The notes: generated by a model not told the origin, from the sequence alone. Numbered from the stretch's first letter, positions 1 through 8,169 are shown. The stretch: 9,077 bases of DNA from Rhodospirillales bacterium (GCA_018648445.1 JABGRG010000133.1:1-9077); one strand, 5' to 3'. Made by a program: numbers and translations.

Positions 1-101
1 TGAGCGACGCATCGATTTGCGGCCTTGGGCAGGCGGCGCCAAATCCGCTTCGCAGTCTTCTTTCCCACTTTCCGGAAGACACGCCCGGGAGCAAATCATG
101 A
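1..101 (+). CDS. C-terminal end of a NuoF/FdsB-like NAD-binding flavoprotein subunit of formate dehydrogenase (5'-partial)
   Basis: Reading from base 3, a frame runs open to the TGA at 99-101 and encodes 32 residues containing SICGLGQAAPNP followed by SLLSHFPED. This is the characteristic C-terminal segment of the NuoF/HoxF/FdsB family. Its Cys is normally the fourth ligand of the 4Fe-4S cluster whose other three ligands lie in an upstream CGxCxPC-type motif, outside the window. In formate dehydrogenases of the FdsABG type this subunit carries FMN and binds NAD+, passing electrons from the molybdenum subunit to NAD+. Its stop overlaps the ATG of the next gene (ATGA, 98-101), so the two are co-transcribed and probably translationally coupled. 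The motif match and the coupling to the alpha subunit make the call fairly secure although only the tail is visible. A HoxF- or NuoF-type relative is possible on sequence alone, but the neighbour argues against it. Confidence 0.8.
   Translation, partial: SDASICGLGQAAPNPLRSLLSHFPEDTPGSKS
87..91 (+). promoter_or_regulatory. Shine-Dalgarno GGGAG for the formate dehydrogenase alpha subunit
   Basis: GGGAG ends 6 bases before the ATG at 98 and sits within the last codons of the upstream subunit. It supports the ATG at 98 over an in-frame TTG at 17, which has no comparable site and would add 27 residues that are really the upstream subunit's tail read out of frame. Confidence 0.6.
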
Positions 102-2851
102 AACAAGCAATGACATTCAGCCTGGATGGAAATGACGTCGAGGCTGTAGAGGGCGAATCAATCTGGCAGTCCGCGAAGCGCCATAGCATCGACATTCCCC
201 ATCTCTGTCACTTGCCCGAACCCGGCTACCACGCCGACGGCAACTGTCGCGCCTGCGTTGTCGAAATTGAGGGTGAACGGGTTCTGGCTCCGTCTTGCTC
301 ACGTATACCAGCGCCGGGCATGGTGGTAAAAACATCAAGCGAGCGTGTGCAACGGGCTCGTAAAACAGTCTTCGAACTGCTGCTCGCCGACCAACCGGCT
401 CGGGATCGGGCTCATGACCGCAACAGCCGCTTCTGGTATTGGGTCGAAGCACTCGGCATAGAAGGCAGCCCCTTCCCGGCCCGCCAAATCACCCCACCCG
501 CGGACTCGAGCCATCCCGCCATGGGCGTCAATTTGGATGCCTGTATCCACTGCAACTTGTGTGTTCGGGCCTGCAGAGAGGTTCAGGTCAATGACGTCAT
601 CGGAATGTCTGGTCGCGGGGCCGCATCAAAAATTGTCTTCGACGTTAACGATCCGATGGGTGATTCTTCGTGCGTGGCCTGCGGCGAATGTGTCCAGGCC
701 TGCCCGACGGGGGCCCTGATGCCTGCCGCACTGTTGGATAGCGCGCAAATTGGAGAACGCGACTCCGACCAGCTTGTCGATAGTGTCTGTCCTTATTGCG
801 GGGTTGGCTGCCAGATAACTTATCATCTGAAGAACGGCAAAATCCGTCATATCGACGGACTGGACGGCCCCGCCAATGAAAAGCGCCTTTGCGTCAAGGG
901 CCGCTTCGGCTTCGATTACATCGAACACCCCCACCGCCTGACCGTGCCCCTGATCCGCAAGGATGGCGTCGCCAAGGGCGGAACGGACATTGTCGATCCG
1001 GCCAACCCGTTAACACACTTCAGGGAAGCCTCGTGGGAAGAGGCGCTTGAATATGCCGCCAATGGCCTTCGGCGACTACGTGACAAACATGGCCCGAAGT
1101 CGCTTGCCGGTTTCGGATCGGCCAAGTGTTCGAACGAAGAGGCTTACCTGTTTCAGAAACTGGTGCGCAGCGTTTTCGGGTCGAACAACGTCGATCATTG
1201 CACCCGCCTATGCCATGCCTCGTCGGTTTCGGCCCTGATAGAAGGAATCGGGTCCGGGGCCGTCACGGCCCCCTTCTACGACGCCCTGAACGCCGACTGC
1301 ATCATCGTCATTGGCACCCGTCCGACGGAAAACCATCCCGTCGCCGCGACCTATTTCAAACAGGCCTGCAAGAACGGGGCAACATTGATCCTGATTGACC
1401 CGCGCGGAAGCGGCCTGGCCCGTCACGCCGATCACCACCTAAAATTCACCGGCGGTACCGACGTGGCGCTACTCAACGCCATGCTCCACGTTATCATTAC
1501 CGAGAATTTGATCGACAGGGATTTCATCGACAAGCATACCGAGGGTTTCGAGACGTTGGCTGATCGGATAAAGGACTTTCCGCCAGAGGAAATGTCCGTG
1601 ATCTGCGGTATAGACGCCGACACCATCCGCACGGTGGCCCGCGCTTACGCCACTTCCGGGCGCTCAATGATTTTCTGGGGCATGGGCGTTTCCCAGCATT
1701 CACACGGCACCGACAATGCCCGCTGCCTGATCGCCCTGGCGCTGGCGACGGGTCACATCGGGCGCCCCGGAACCGGGCTGCATCCCTTGCGAGGACAAAA
1801 CAACGTCCAAGGCGCATCGGACGCCGGTCTGATACCAATGTTTTTCCCCGACTATAAATCCGTCGCCGATCCTGACGTCAGGGCGCGGTTTGAAAAGGCC
1901 TGGCAAACTCCGCTTGATCCCGATCCCGGACTGACTGTCGTCGAGATCATGAATGCTATCCATTCGGGCGATGTCAAAGGCATGTACATCATGGGGGAAA
2001 ATCCCGCCATGTCGGACCCGGACCTCAACCACGCGCGGGGCGCGCTTGCAAAACTGGATCACCTGGTCGTCCAGGATATTTTCCTGACCGAAACGGCTTT
2101 CCACGCCGATGTCGTTCTGCCAGCAGCAGCCTGGTCGGAAAAATCCGGCACCGTCACCAACACCAACCGCGAGATCCAAATGGGTCGCCCGGCGGGCTTG
2201 CCGCCCGGTGAGGCTCGCCCGGACTGGCAGATCACCGGTGACATCGCCAATCGCATGGGTGGCGGATGGAACTATGAAAGCCCGGCCGACATTTTCGCCG
2301 AAATGAAATCGGTGATGGCATCGCTTGACAACATTACCTGGCAACGCCTGGACAAAGAAGGAGCCGTCACCTACCCATGCGACGATCCCAACGGCCCCGG
2401 CAAAGGCGTAATCTTCGGCAACGGCTTTCCCACGAAGTCTGGCCGTGCCCGTTTCGTAGCCGCTGACCTTAAGCCGCCGGCGGAAACACCCGATGACGAC
2501 TATCCCATGATCCTGACCACCGGACGGGTGCTTGAACATTGGCATACCGGCGCCATGACACGCCGGGCCTCCTCTCTCAGCGCCATCACGCCTGAGGCGC
2601 ATGTCAGTCTGAACCCGCTTGAAATGAAACGACTTGGGCTAAAGCCGGGTGACCGGGCCCAGGTTTCGACCCGTCGCGGCGAAATCGAGCTATGCGTCAA
2701 AGCCGACCCGGATCTTGCAGAGGGGATGATTTTTATCCCGTTCTTTTATGCCGAAGCGGCAGCGAACATTCTCACCAATCCCGTACTCGACCCCTTCGGG
2801 AAAATACCCGAGTTCAAGTTCTGCGCCGCCAGTCTCAGGAAACTGGAATGA
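98..2851 (+). CDS. fdhA: Formate dehydrogenase alpha (molybdopterin, iron-sulfur) subunit, NAD-linked type
   Basis: Catalyses formate -> CO2 + 2 electrons at a bis-molybdopterin cofactor in the cytoplasm (no Tat or Sec signal). The protein is 917 residues from the ATG at 98. A 2Fe-2S ferredoxin domain comes first, with Cys37, Cys50, Cys53 and Cys67. Two 4Fe-4S motifs follow: Cys149/152/155 with Cys202, and Cys192/195/198 with Cys159. The molybdopterin domain begins with its own 4Fe-4S site, Cys231/234/238/265, followed by Lys267 in CVKGRFG. The predicted Mo ligand is Cys372 in RLCHASS, followed by the conserved His373, so this is a Cys and not a selenocysteine enzyme. RGQNNVQGASDAG and the C-terminal dinucleotide-binding domain from about residue 790 (TTGRVLEHWHTG) are typical. 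Residues 68-148 contain no Cys, so the NuoG-type His-Cys3 cluster is absent. It overlaps both neighbours by 4 bp, and the NuoF-like partner upstream implies NAD+ as acceptor. PGAP-style annotation may call this fdhF, and fdsA is the R. capsulatus counterpart. The family is certain; the subtype is well supported. Confidence 0.95.
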   Translation: MKQAMTFSLDGNDVEAVEGESIWQSAKRHSIDIPHLCHLPEPGYHADGNCRACVVEIEGERVLAPSCSRIPAPGMVVKTSSERVQRARKTVFELLLADQPARDRAHDRNSRFWYWVEALGIEGSPFPARQITPPADSSHPAMGVNLDACIHCNLCVRACREVQVNDVIGMSGRGAASKIVFDVNDPMGDSSCVACGECVQACPTGALMPAALLDSAQIGERDSDQLVDSVCPYCGVGCQITYHLKNGKIRHIDGLDGPANEKRLCVKGRFGFDYIEHPHRLTVPLIRKDGVAKGGTDIVDPANPLTHFREASWEEALEYAANGLRRLRDKHGPKSLAGFGSAKCSNEEAYLFQKLVRSVFGSNNVDHCTRLCHASSVSALIEGIGSGAVTAPFYDALNADCIIVIGTRPTENHPVAATYFKQACKNGATLILIDPRGSGLARHADHHLKFTGGTDVALLNAMLHVIITENLIDRDFIDKHTEGFETLADRIKDFPPEEMSVICGIDADTIRTVARAYATSGRSMIFWGMGVSQHSHGTDNARCLIALALATGHIGRPGTGLHPLRGQNNVQGASDAGLIPMFFPDYKSVADPDVRARFEKAWQTPLDPDPGLTVVEIMNAIHSGDVKGMYIMGENPAMSDPDLNHARGALAKLDHLVVQDIFLTETAFHADVVLPAAAWSEKSGTVTNTNREIQMGRPAGLPPGEARPDWQITGDIANRMGGGWNYESPADIFAEMKSVMASLDNITWQRLDKEGAVTYPCDDPNGPGKGVIFGNGFPTKSGRARFVAADLKPPAETPDDDYPMILTTGRVLEHWHTGAMTRRASSLSAITPEAHVSLNPLEMKRLGLKPGDRAQVSTRRGEIELCVKADPDLAEGMIFIPFFYAEAAANILTNPVLDPFGKIPEFKFCAASLRKLE

Positions 2852-3273
2852 AGACGGGTAACGCCTTAAGAATTTCAGAGATTCCTCATTCCGGCATCCA
2901 CTTCGAGGAAATGACGGTTTCTCTGCGCGACCATGTCCTTAGTGCCATGATTGGCATTCACGATCACGAGCAACTCGCCGAACAGCGTATCCGCGTTAAT
3001 TTAGAACTTTCCCGCCTTTGTCCGGTTACCGATCACGAACCGGAAAGGAACACCTTCGGCATCGATAGTTTAGCCGACCTGGTCGAAGCAATCGTTGGAG
3101 AAGGCCACACCAATCTTGTCGAATCCCTGGCCGAAAAAATCGCCGCATGTTGTCTGGATATCCCTTTGTCCAAATCAGTTCGAGTCCGTGTGGAAAAACT
3201 TGATATCATTGAGGACGCCGCCAGCGTCGGCATTGAAATTGAGCGGCGCAATGAAATGGAAATGACGCAATGA
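2848..3273 (+). CDS. FolB/FolX-like dihydroneopterin aldolase family protein, catalytic Tyr replaced
   Basis: A 141-residue protein starting at the ATG that overlaps the upstream stop (ATGA, 2848-2851), with AGGA at 2837-2840 as ribosome site. After about 20 extra N-terminal residues, the sequence follows the tunnelling-fold FolB pattern: SLRDHVLSAMIGIHDHEQ..Q, then NLVESLAEKIA, then VRVEKLDI and SVGIEIERRNE. Comparing by eye with E. coli and S. aureus FolB as I recall them, Glu41 matches the catalytic-loop Glu, Glu92 the pterin-anchoring Glu and Lys117 the catalytic Lys. The catalytic Tyr of the (S/H)YADI-like motif is Leu75 (IDSLADLV). FolB cleaves 7,8-dihydroneopterin to 6-hydroxymethyl-dihydropterin and glycolaldehyde in folate synthesis; FolX epimerises the triphosphate. 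The KL...A.SV C-terminus also resembles FolX. It lies inside a formate dehydrogenase operon instead of with folP/folK, so an accessory or altered pterin role is possible. The fold is confident; the reaction is not. Confidence 0.8.
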   Translation: MKTGNALRISEIPHSGIHFEEMTVSLRDHVLSAMIGIHDHEQLAEQRIRVNLELSRLCPVTDHEPERNTFGIDSLADLVEAIVGEGHTNLVESLAEKIAACCLDIPLSKSVRVRVEKLDIIEDAASVGIEIERRNEMEMTQ

Positions 3274-4094
3274 GTGTGACATTCAGGGTAGCGTGTATCC
3301 AAAACTGCGCCGGCCCGGATATGGATGCCAACCTGGAAGCCCTCGATGATCTTGTCAGGGACTCCTGCTCGAAGGGGGCAAAACTCATCTGTCTGCCGGA
3401 ATACGTATCTTGCCTGAACATCACCGATGATGGCTTCGCCGTCGCCCCTTACCCTGAAGAAGATCACCCGGCGCTATCGCATCTTCAAAATCTCGCTAAT
3501 CAGTTCGATAGCTGGATTTTGTTGGGATCCCTGGCCATTGAGGGCGATAACGGCAAGATCCTTAATCGCTCTTACATGATCGATGATAACGGCGTCATCA
3601 CGGCCCGCTATGATAAACTCCACCTCTTCGATGTCGATTTGAGCGATGGAGAAAGCTATCGCGAATCAAAAATTATCGAACCCGGCAACAAAGCCGTCCT
3701 GGCGCCAACCCCATGGGGCCCGTTAGGCATGTCGGTCTGCTATGACCTCAGATTCGCCTATCTGTACCGAACACTTGCGCAGGGTGGCGCACTGTTTCAT
3801 GCGGTTCCGGCGGCCTTCGCTAAAACCACCGGCAAGGCCCACTGGCATGTGCTGTTGCGCAGCCGCGCGATCGAAACGGGAAGTTACATTTTCGCCCCCT
3901 GCCAAACCGGCTCTCATGGTGCCGGCGAGACATATGGACATTCCCTTATCATCGATCCGTGGGGAGAGATATTAGCCGATGCCGGAAACGAGGTGGGATT
4001 CATCATCGCCGATGTCGAAACCGCCCGCGTCGAGCAAGCCCGCCAGATGATCCCCGCCCTTGACCACGACCGTTCTTATACGCTTGAGAAATAA
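3270..4094 (+). CDS. Carbon-nitrogen hydrolase, Nit1-like (nitrilase superfamily amidase)
   Basis: A 274-residue cytoplasmic hydrolase with the nitrilase-superfamily triad: Glu44 in LICLPEY, Lys116 in RYDKLHLFDVD, and nucleophile Cys157 in MSVCYDLRF. The HWHVLLRSRAIE segment and the closing IIDPWGEILAD strand also fit the family. Length and the KLHLFDVD signature place it nearest the Nit1/Nit2 group, which includes deaminated-glutathione amidase and omega-amidase. These hydrolyse small carboxamides to acid plus ammonia through a Cys thioester. True nitrilases and AmiF-type formamidases are usually longer (about 330 residues). The start overlaps the upstream stop (ATGA, 3270-3273), with GGAA about 8 bases before it, so it belongs to the formate dehydrogenase operon and is the last gene before the strand switch. 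A substrate tied to formate or C1 chemistry is possible by context but unproven; a repair amidase for deaminated glutathione is the conservative reading. Confidence 0.88.
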   Translation: MSVTFRVACIQNCAGPDMDANLEALDDLVRDSCSKGAKLICLPEYVSCLNITDDGFAVAPYPEEDHPALSHLQNLANQFDSWILLGSLAIEGDNGKILNRSYMIDDNGVITARYDKLHLFDVDLSDGESYRESKIIEPGNKAVLAPTPWGPLGMSVCYDLRFAYLYRTLAQGGALFHAVPAAFAKTTGKAHWHVLLRSRAIETGSYIFAPCQTGSHGAGETYGHSLIIDPWGEILADAGNEVGFIIADVETARVEQARQMIPALDHDRSYTLEK

Positions 4095-4126
4095 TCACCT
4101 CATCATTCGATGATAAAAGTTGGTGA
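4095..4126. terminator. Weak hairpin between convergent genes, possible terminator
   Basis: The junction of the two convergent genes carries nested inverted repeats. TCACC (4095-4099) pairs with GGTGA (4122-4126). Inside lies ATCAT-TCG-ATGAT (4102-4114). The two stems are separated by an unpaired internal loop. On the minus strand the hairpin is followed by TTATTTCTC, a poor U-tract; on the plus strand there is none. It extends into the last codons of torT. It is the only terminator candidate in the 8-bp gap and is weak. Confidence 0.22.
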
Positions 4127-5188
4127 AAAAGTCGCCGGTGCCAGAGATTGACCTGTCCCTATCTCATTCACATTATTTGAATCAACAAGAGTGATGGCCG
4201 GCCCCACATGCTTAAGGCTTAATTTTCCTTCAAGCACCCTGACGGCTTGCTCTATCCCCAATCGTCCCTGAACGATCGCAAAGTCGGTTGGCGCCGCCAG
4301 TATCTTGCCGCGCTTGATGCCGCGATAAACAGCATGGGTAAAATAATCGGCAAGAATCTTAATCCTGTTCGAAAGCCCTTTCGCCCTGAGAACGCTCACT
4401 GCGGCTCCGGCGGTCACGGCGCTGCCGACGAGATAATCGACGTCGGGACGTTCCTCCAAGGCTTCTTCAATCAGGATCAACTGAATCTCTTTGCCGGTGT
4501 CTCCATACTTGGTCACCACGATTTCGGCTGAACTATCGGCGAGGGCGGACTTGAAGCCTTCTTCGACAAACGGTACCCAGCCTGAAGCTTTAGGCCCGGG
4601 GAACCAGGCGACCTTGACCGGAGCGGACCCCTGAGGATGGGCGCGGGCCAAAAACTCGCCGATCCGCTTGCCCATGGAAATCCAGGAGACCCCTGTCTTC
4701 GCCGTTATGCCGTCATCGGCGATGTCATTGACAACCGCAACAACGGGAATGCGCTTAGCGATATCCTTAATCGTCGGCGTTACTCCCTTGAAGCTAACGC
4801 TACCGATCACAAGGATGTCGGTATTTCTTGCCGTGCATTCCTGGATTTGGCTGATTTGTCTGGATAGGTTGGGATATCCCCCAGCCTCAACAACACGAAG
4901 CGCCACCCCAAGACGCCTAGCCTCTTCCACCATCCCATAATTGACGCTTAACCAATAGGAATCCTTGAGATGCGGATAGGATGCGCAGATGCGCCATTTT
5001 TTTGAAGCTGAAGCCAGGGGCGCATAGTGAATAGTGCGCGACGGGCTCGTGTAATCGAAGGGTCTTTCCCATGTTTCCAGGAGCCACGGTTTTTCTTCTG
5101 CGAATGCCGGTAACGGCCCCTTGATCAGTAGGAAAAATAGGAACAAGGCGCCAAGAAAATGCGGTGATCGTGTTTGCTGGTAGCGCAT
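4103..5188 (-). CDS. torT: TorT: periplasmic TMAO-binding protein of the TorTSR system
   Basis: A 361-residue sugar-binding-protein-like periplasmic receptor that binds trimethylamine N-oxide and, in the E. coli/Vibrio system, docks on the TorS sensor domain to control its kinase. The N-terminus is a Sec signal peptide: basic start, hydrophobic residues about 11-22, probable cleavage after AFA (Ala30). The strongest evidence is KDSYWLSVNYGM (residues 75-86) followed by VVEAGGY, nearly identical to E. coli TorT as I recall it. Tyr78, Trp79, Trp169 (GVSW) and Tyr282 (DYFTHAVYRG) align with aromatics described as the TMAO cage in TorT structures, so the ligand is probably conserved. Cys68 and Cys118 are also shared with E. 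coli TorT and may form a disulfide. It diverges from torS across 56 bp. The ribosome site before its ATG is weak. Length is slightly above the roughly 340 of E. coli TorT. Confidence 0.92.
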   Translation of the reverse strand: MRYQQTRSPHFLGALFLFFLLIKGPLPAFAEEKPWLLETWERPFDYTSPSRTIHYAPLASASKKWRICASYPHLKDSYWLSVNYGMVEEARRLGVALRVVEAGGYPNLSRQISQIQECTARNTDILVIGSVSFKGVTPTIKDIAKRIPVVAVVNDIADDGITAKTGVSWISMGKRIGEFLARAHPQGSAPVKVAWFPGPKASGWVPFVEEGFKSALADSSAEIVVTKYGDTGKEIQLILIEEALEERPDVDYLVGSAVTAGAAVSVLRAKGLSNRIKILADYFTHAVYRGIKRGKILAAPTDFAIVQGRLGIEQAVRVLEGKLSLKHVGPAITLVDSNNVNEIGTGQSLAPATFSPTFIIE

Positions 5189-5244
5189 GGTCTGGGATTA
5201 TGCTGTAAATCAAGGGTCGAAGGCTAGTGGACTGTTGAAAAACC
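5189..5244. promoter_or_regulatory. 56-bp divergent torT/torS intergenic region
   Basis: Both genes must start from or near this short gap, so their promoters overlap it or reach into the coding ends. I find no convincing -35/-10 pair on either strand. ATTATG at 5197-5202 reads CATAAT on the torT strand but is too close to the torT ATG for a normal leader. There is no full FNR-type palindrome. An in-frame TGA at 5236-5238 fixes torS translation at or after the ATG at 5245. Shine-Dalgarno matches before both starts are poor, consistent with low-level synthesis of sensor components. Confidence 0.4.
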
Positions 5245-8169
5245 ATGATCCAACCCATTGGAATTGCCGGACGATTGTTATTGGCTTTCGCTTGCATAGC
5301 GACCCTGTCCCTTGCATCCGGCTTCGTCGGCTGGTGGAAACTGCATGATGTGGACAAAGCACAAAAAAGTGTCGTCGAACAGGCCATGCCGGCAGCAGCC
5401 GATGCCAAAATTGTTGCCGAGATCTCCAAAAGAATTGCCGACCGCATTCCCCTTTTACGGCGCGCCACCTCGCAGTCCACGCGTCGACTTGAGGCCCAAG
5501 CCCTATCCCTGCAAGCAATAGAACTGAACGACGTGCTCTCACGCCTTGGCGGTTTTGGCTTCAACGATATAAATCAAGACGATCTGCAGAATATGTCGAA
5601 TCTACTGATCGGGGCCTTGGGGAAACTGGATAAACTAATCGCCCGCCGAATTACCCTCGACGAACGCCTTTCCCAAGCCGTTCACACGTCTCTCGATGCC
5701 GCCAAGAATCTATCCGATATGTCCGAAACTCTTGTTTCCAATGCAGCCTCGGGAACAACGGCGGTAATTTCCAACCTTTATGAGTTGGTTGAATCGGAAG
5801 AACGGGTTGGGGATGCGTTAAACGCCCTTGATCGGCTTCTTGAAAAAGATGTTTTTACCATGGAGCGTATGTTTGAACTGCGGTTGCGCTCCTCGCAGAT
5901 AGGATTGCTACTCAACCAGATTGAGCAAGCCGGGACCCCGGAGGAGGTTGCCGATATCGAGGCAAGCTATCTACGAAACCTCAGAATTCTTGATCGTCGG
6001 GCAAACGGCATCGCTGATCCCACCCGGCGTCAGCAGGCCCGAAAACTTGTGGATCGGTTGCAATCCGTAGCCGGAGAGGACGCAAAAAATCTGTTTCGTC
6101 TGCGCAAAGGGCTTCTTTCGTTAAATGCGGCCATCGAAACGGCCACGACCGACAATCGCAATCTTTCCTCTTCTCTTTTCACACTTGTCCTGAGTTTGGT
6201 CGATCAAACCCAGAAACTTGCCGACACCACCGCCAGGAAGGCTCAAAACGCCGTTGAAACGGGCGTCACCACCCTTATCGCTCAGGCCATTGGCTCGTTA
6301 ATCGTAGCCGCTTTGATTATATGGCTGTACGTACAAAGAAATGTTATTCGGCGCTTGAAGCATCTGGAAAACGTAATGCGAAAACTGGCCGACGGCGACC
6401 TTGATGTCGCCGTGGAAACCGGGGGAAGTGATGAGCTGACACGAATGAGCGGAGCAGTTGTGATCTTTAAAGATCAAGCCATCGCCAAGCGCGAACTCGA
6501 GAAGGAGAGGGAGCAAACCGAAATTGAGTTGCGCCGCCACAAGGATCAATTGGAAGATCTGGTGGAAGAACGCACGAAACAATTATCCGAAGCCGTCGAC
6601 AATCACGACAAAGCTCGTCAAATGGCGGAACAGGCCAGTCGCGCCAAATCCGAATTTCTGGCCACCATGAGTCATGAAATTCGGACACCGATGAACGGAA
6701 TTCTCGGCATGCTGCGAATCGTCAGTGACAGCCCGCTTTCCGAGGTGCAACGCGAACGCCTTGGCGTCGCCCGCTCTTCCAGTCGGGCATTACTTGGAAT
6801 CCTTAATGACATCCTTGATTACACGCGTATCGAAAGCGATGAAGTCATCGTAAAGGCTTCAGAATTTGACATTCGTCAGCTTCTTGAAGATATCATTTCC
6901 CTGATGCGTTTCCGCGCCGATGAAAAGGGACTTCACCTCACCCAGTCCATCGCCGACGACGTCCCCACGGTCATCAAGGGCGATTCCGGCAAACTCAGTC
7001 AGGTACTTCTGAATTTGATAGGAAATGCCCTAAGGTTTACTGACGAAGGAGGCGTTTCAATATCTGTTACAAGGAACGATAAGCGGCACGGCTCCTCTGT
7101 CGGCCTGCACATCTGTGTTTCGGACACTGGCATAGGCATTGAGCCCGAAAAAACCGGAAAGTTGTTCGATGCCTTCTATCAGGCCGACGTTCAACGTTCT
7201 CGCCGCCGCGGTGGCACCGGGCTTGGATTGGCTATTTGCAAGCGTCTGGTCGAAGCTATGGGCGGCGAAATTGGCGTTGAAAGCGAATTAGGTAAAGGAA
7301 GTCAATTCTGGTTTCGCGTTAAGCTTATTGAGGGCGATGAGCGGGCCATCGTTGATACCAATGTGGATCTGCATAATCTGCGTTCCGACGCCGGCGCTCT
7401 TTCGGTTCTTGCCGTCGAAGATAACGAAACGAATGCAATCGTCGTTGAGACCTTTCTGAAAAGAATGGGCCATGACGTCACCTTGGTGACGACGGGTGAA
7501 GAGGCCGTCGAATGCGTCAAGGAAAGCAGCTTTGACGTGATATTGATGGATATTTCCTTACCCGGTATCGATGGTATCGAAACGACGCGACGTATTCGCA
7601 ACCTCATGAATGAGAAAAAATCCATTCCCATTATCGCCATGTCCGCCCATGTGTTCGAAAACGAAACAGCCCTCTTTTTAGATGCGGGTATGGACGCCTT
7701 TATCGGCAAGCCGGTCGTTCCGGAACGATTAGCTGAAAGGTTGTCACAAATCGGACGCAGGGGAATGATCACCCATCAAGTTCTGCCGGAAAAGGTAACA
7801 ACGCCTCAGGATCAGTGGCCGATTCTGGATGAGGACATCCTTAATGATGACTTCAGGACCCTAGGTCCCAAGAGGACGAGGAGGATGGTCGAAGCCTTCC
7901 TGGAATCCTCCACCAGCAAAATCGAGCAACTCGCCAAGGCCATTGATGCGGAAGACTGGGAGGGCGTCGCCTATGTTGCACACAACCTTTTGGGAAGCGC
8001 CTCTATATTAGGACTACGCTCGACCGAGGCAAGTACCCGACAGCTAGAAACGGCCGCGAAGGCTCAAAACGCCGATATGGTAAAAGAGCACTTCGATGGG
8101 TTCGAAGCCCTCTTTCACCAAAGTACTGAGGAATTGCGTGATTTTTGGGAGCGGCTTAACCAATCCTAA
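5245..8169 (+). CDS. torS: TorS: hybrid sensor histidine kinase for TMAO
   Basis: A 974-residue tripartite kinase with the TorS layout. TM1 is about residues 8-28 (ending GFVGWW), followed by a largely helical periplasmic sensor of about 310 residues, TM2 at about 340-362 and HAMP at about 363-418. A charged coiled coil (about 418-465) leads to HisKA with His477 in [14 protein letters not shown]. The ATPase domain has [10 protein letters not shown] (N box, about 588-597), DTGIGI (627-632) and GGTGLGL (656-662). The receiver domain has Glu725/Asp726, phospho-acceptor Asp769 (ILMDISLPG) and Lys822. A C-terminal HPt domain has His913 in [13 protein letters not shown]. The sensor segment matches E. 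coli TorS by eye (GWW...L, the NLYELVESE and [15 protein letters not shown] regions). TorS autophosphorylates when TorT reports TMAO and relays phosphate to TorR. The HPt has Leu where HxLKG motifs usually have Lys. The start is fixed by an in-frame stop three codons upstream. It is convergent with torR, with a 4-bp overlap. Confidence 0.93.
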   Translation: MIQPIGIAGRLLLAFACIATLSLASGFVGWWKLHDVDKAQKSVVEQAMPAAADAKIVAEISKRIADRIPLLRRATSQSTRRLEAQALSLQAIELNDVLSRLGGFGFNDINQDDLQNMSNLLIGALGKLDKLIARRITLDERLSQAVHTSLDAAKNLSDMSETLVSNAASGTTAVISNLYELVESEERVGDALNALDRLLEKDVFTMERMFELRLRSSQIGLLLNQIEQAGTPEEVADIEASYLRNLRILDRRANGIADPTRRQQARKLVDRLQSVAGEDAKNLFRLRKGLLSLNAAIETATTDNRNLSSSLFTLVLSLVDQTQKLADTTARKAQNAVETGVTTLIAQAIGSLIVAALIIWLYVQRNVIRRLKHLENVMRKLADGDLDVAVETGGSDELTRMSGAVVIFKDQAIAKRELEKEREQTEIELRRHKDQLEDLVEERTKQLSEAVDNHDKARQMAEQASRAKSEFLATMSHEIRTPMNGILGMLRIVSDSPLSEVQRERLGVARSSSRALLGILNDILDYTRIESDEVIVKASEFDIRQLLEDIISLMRFRADEKGLHLTQSIADDVPTVIKGDSGKLSQVLLNLIGNALRFTDEGGVSISVTRNDKRHGSSVGLHICVSDTGIGIEPEKTGKLFDAFYQADVQRSRRRGGTGLGLAICKRLVEAMGGEIGVESELGKGSQFWFRVKLIEGDERAIVDTNVDLHNLRSDAGALSVLAVEDNETNAIVVETFLKRMGHDVTLVTTGEEAVECVKESSFDVILMDISLPGIDGIETTRRIRNLMNEKKSIPIIAMSAHVFENETALFLDAGMDAFIGKPVVPERLAERLSQIGRRGMITHQVLPEKVTTPQDQWPILDEDILNDDFRTLGPKRTRRMVEAFLESSTSKIEQLAKAIDAEDWEGVAYVAHNLLGSASILGLRSTEASTRQLETAAKAQNADMVKEHFDGFEALFHQSTEELRDFWERLNQS

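Noticed and set aside
17..97. N-terminal extension of the formate dehydrogenase from a TTG at 17
   Set aside because: These bases code for the C-terminus of the upstream NuoF-like subunit in another frame. The ATG at 98 has a GGGAG site at proper spacing and begins the 2Fe-2S domain.
1700..2602. 300-codon open frame on the minus strand inside fdhA
   Set aside because: It lies fully within a clearly conserved gene and shows no recognisable motifs. Long antisense frames are common opposite GC-rich coding DNA.
2692..2847. N-terminal extension of the FolB-like protein into fdhA
   Set aside because: It would overlap 52 codons of the conserved fdhA C-terminus. The ATG at 2848 has AGGA upstream and the ATGA overlap seen at the other junctions.
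5189..5244. FNR/Anr-type site between torT and torS
   Set aside because: Only an ATCAA half-site is visible, with no TTGAT partner four bases away.
4917..5564. 215-codon minus-strand frame spanning the torT/torS gap
   Set aside because: It overlaps the conserved starts of both torT and torS in other frames and has no recognisable domain or consistent composition.
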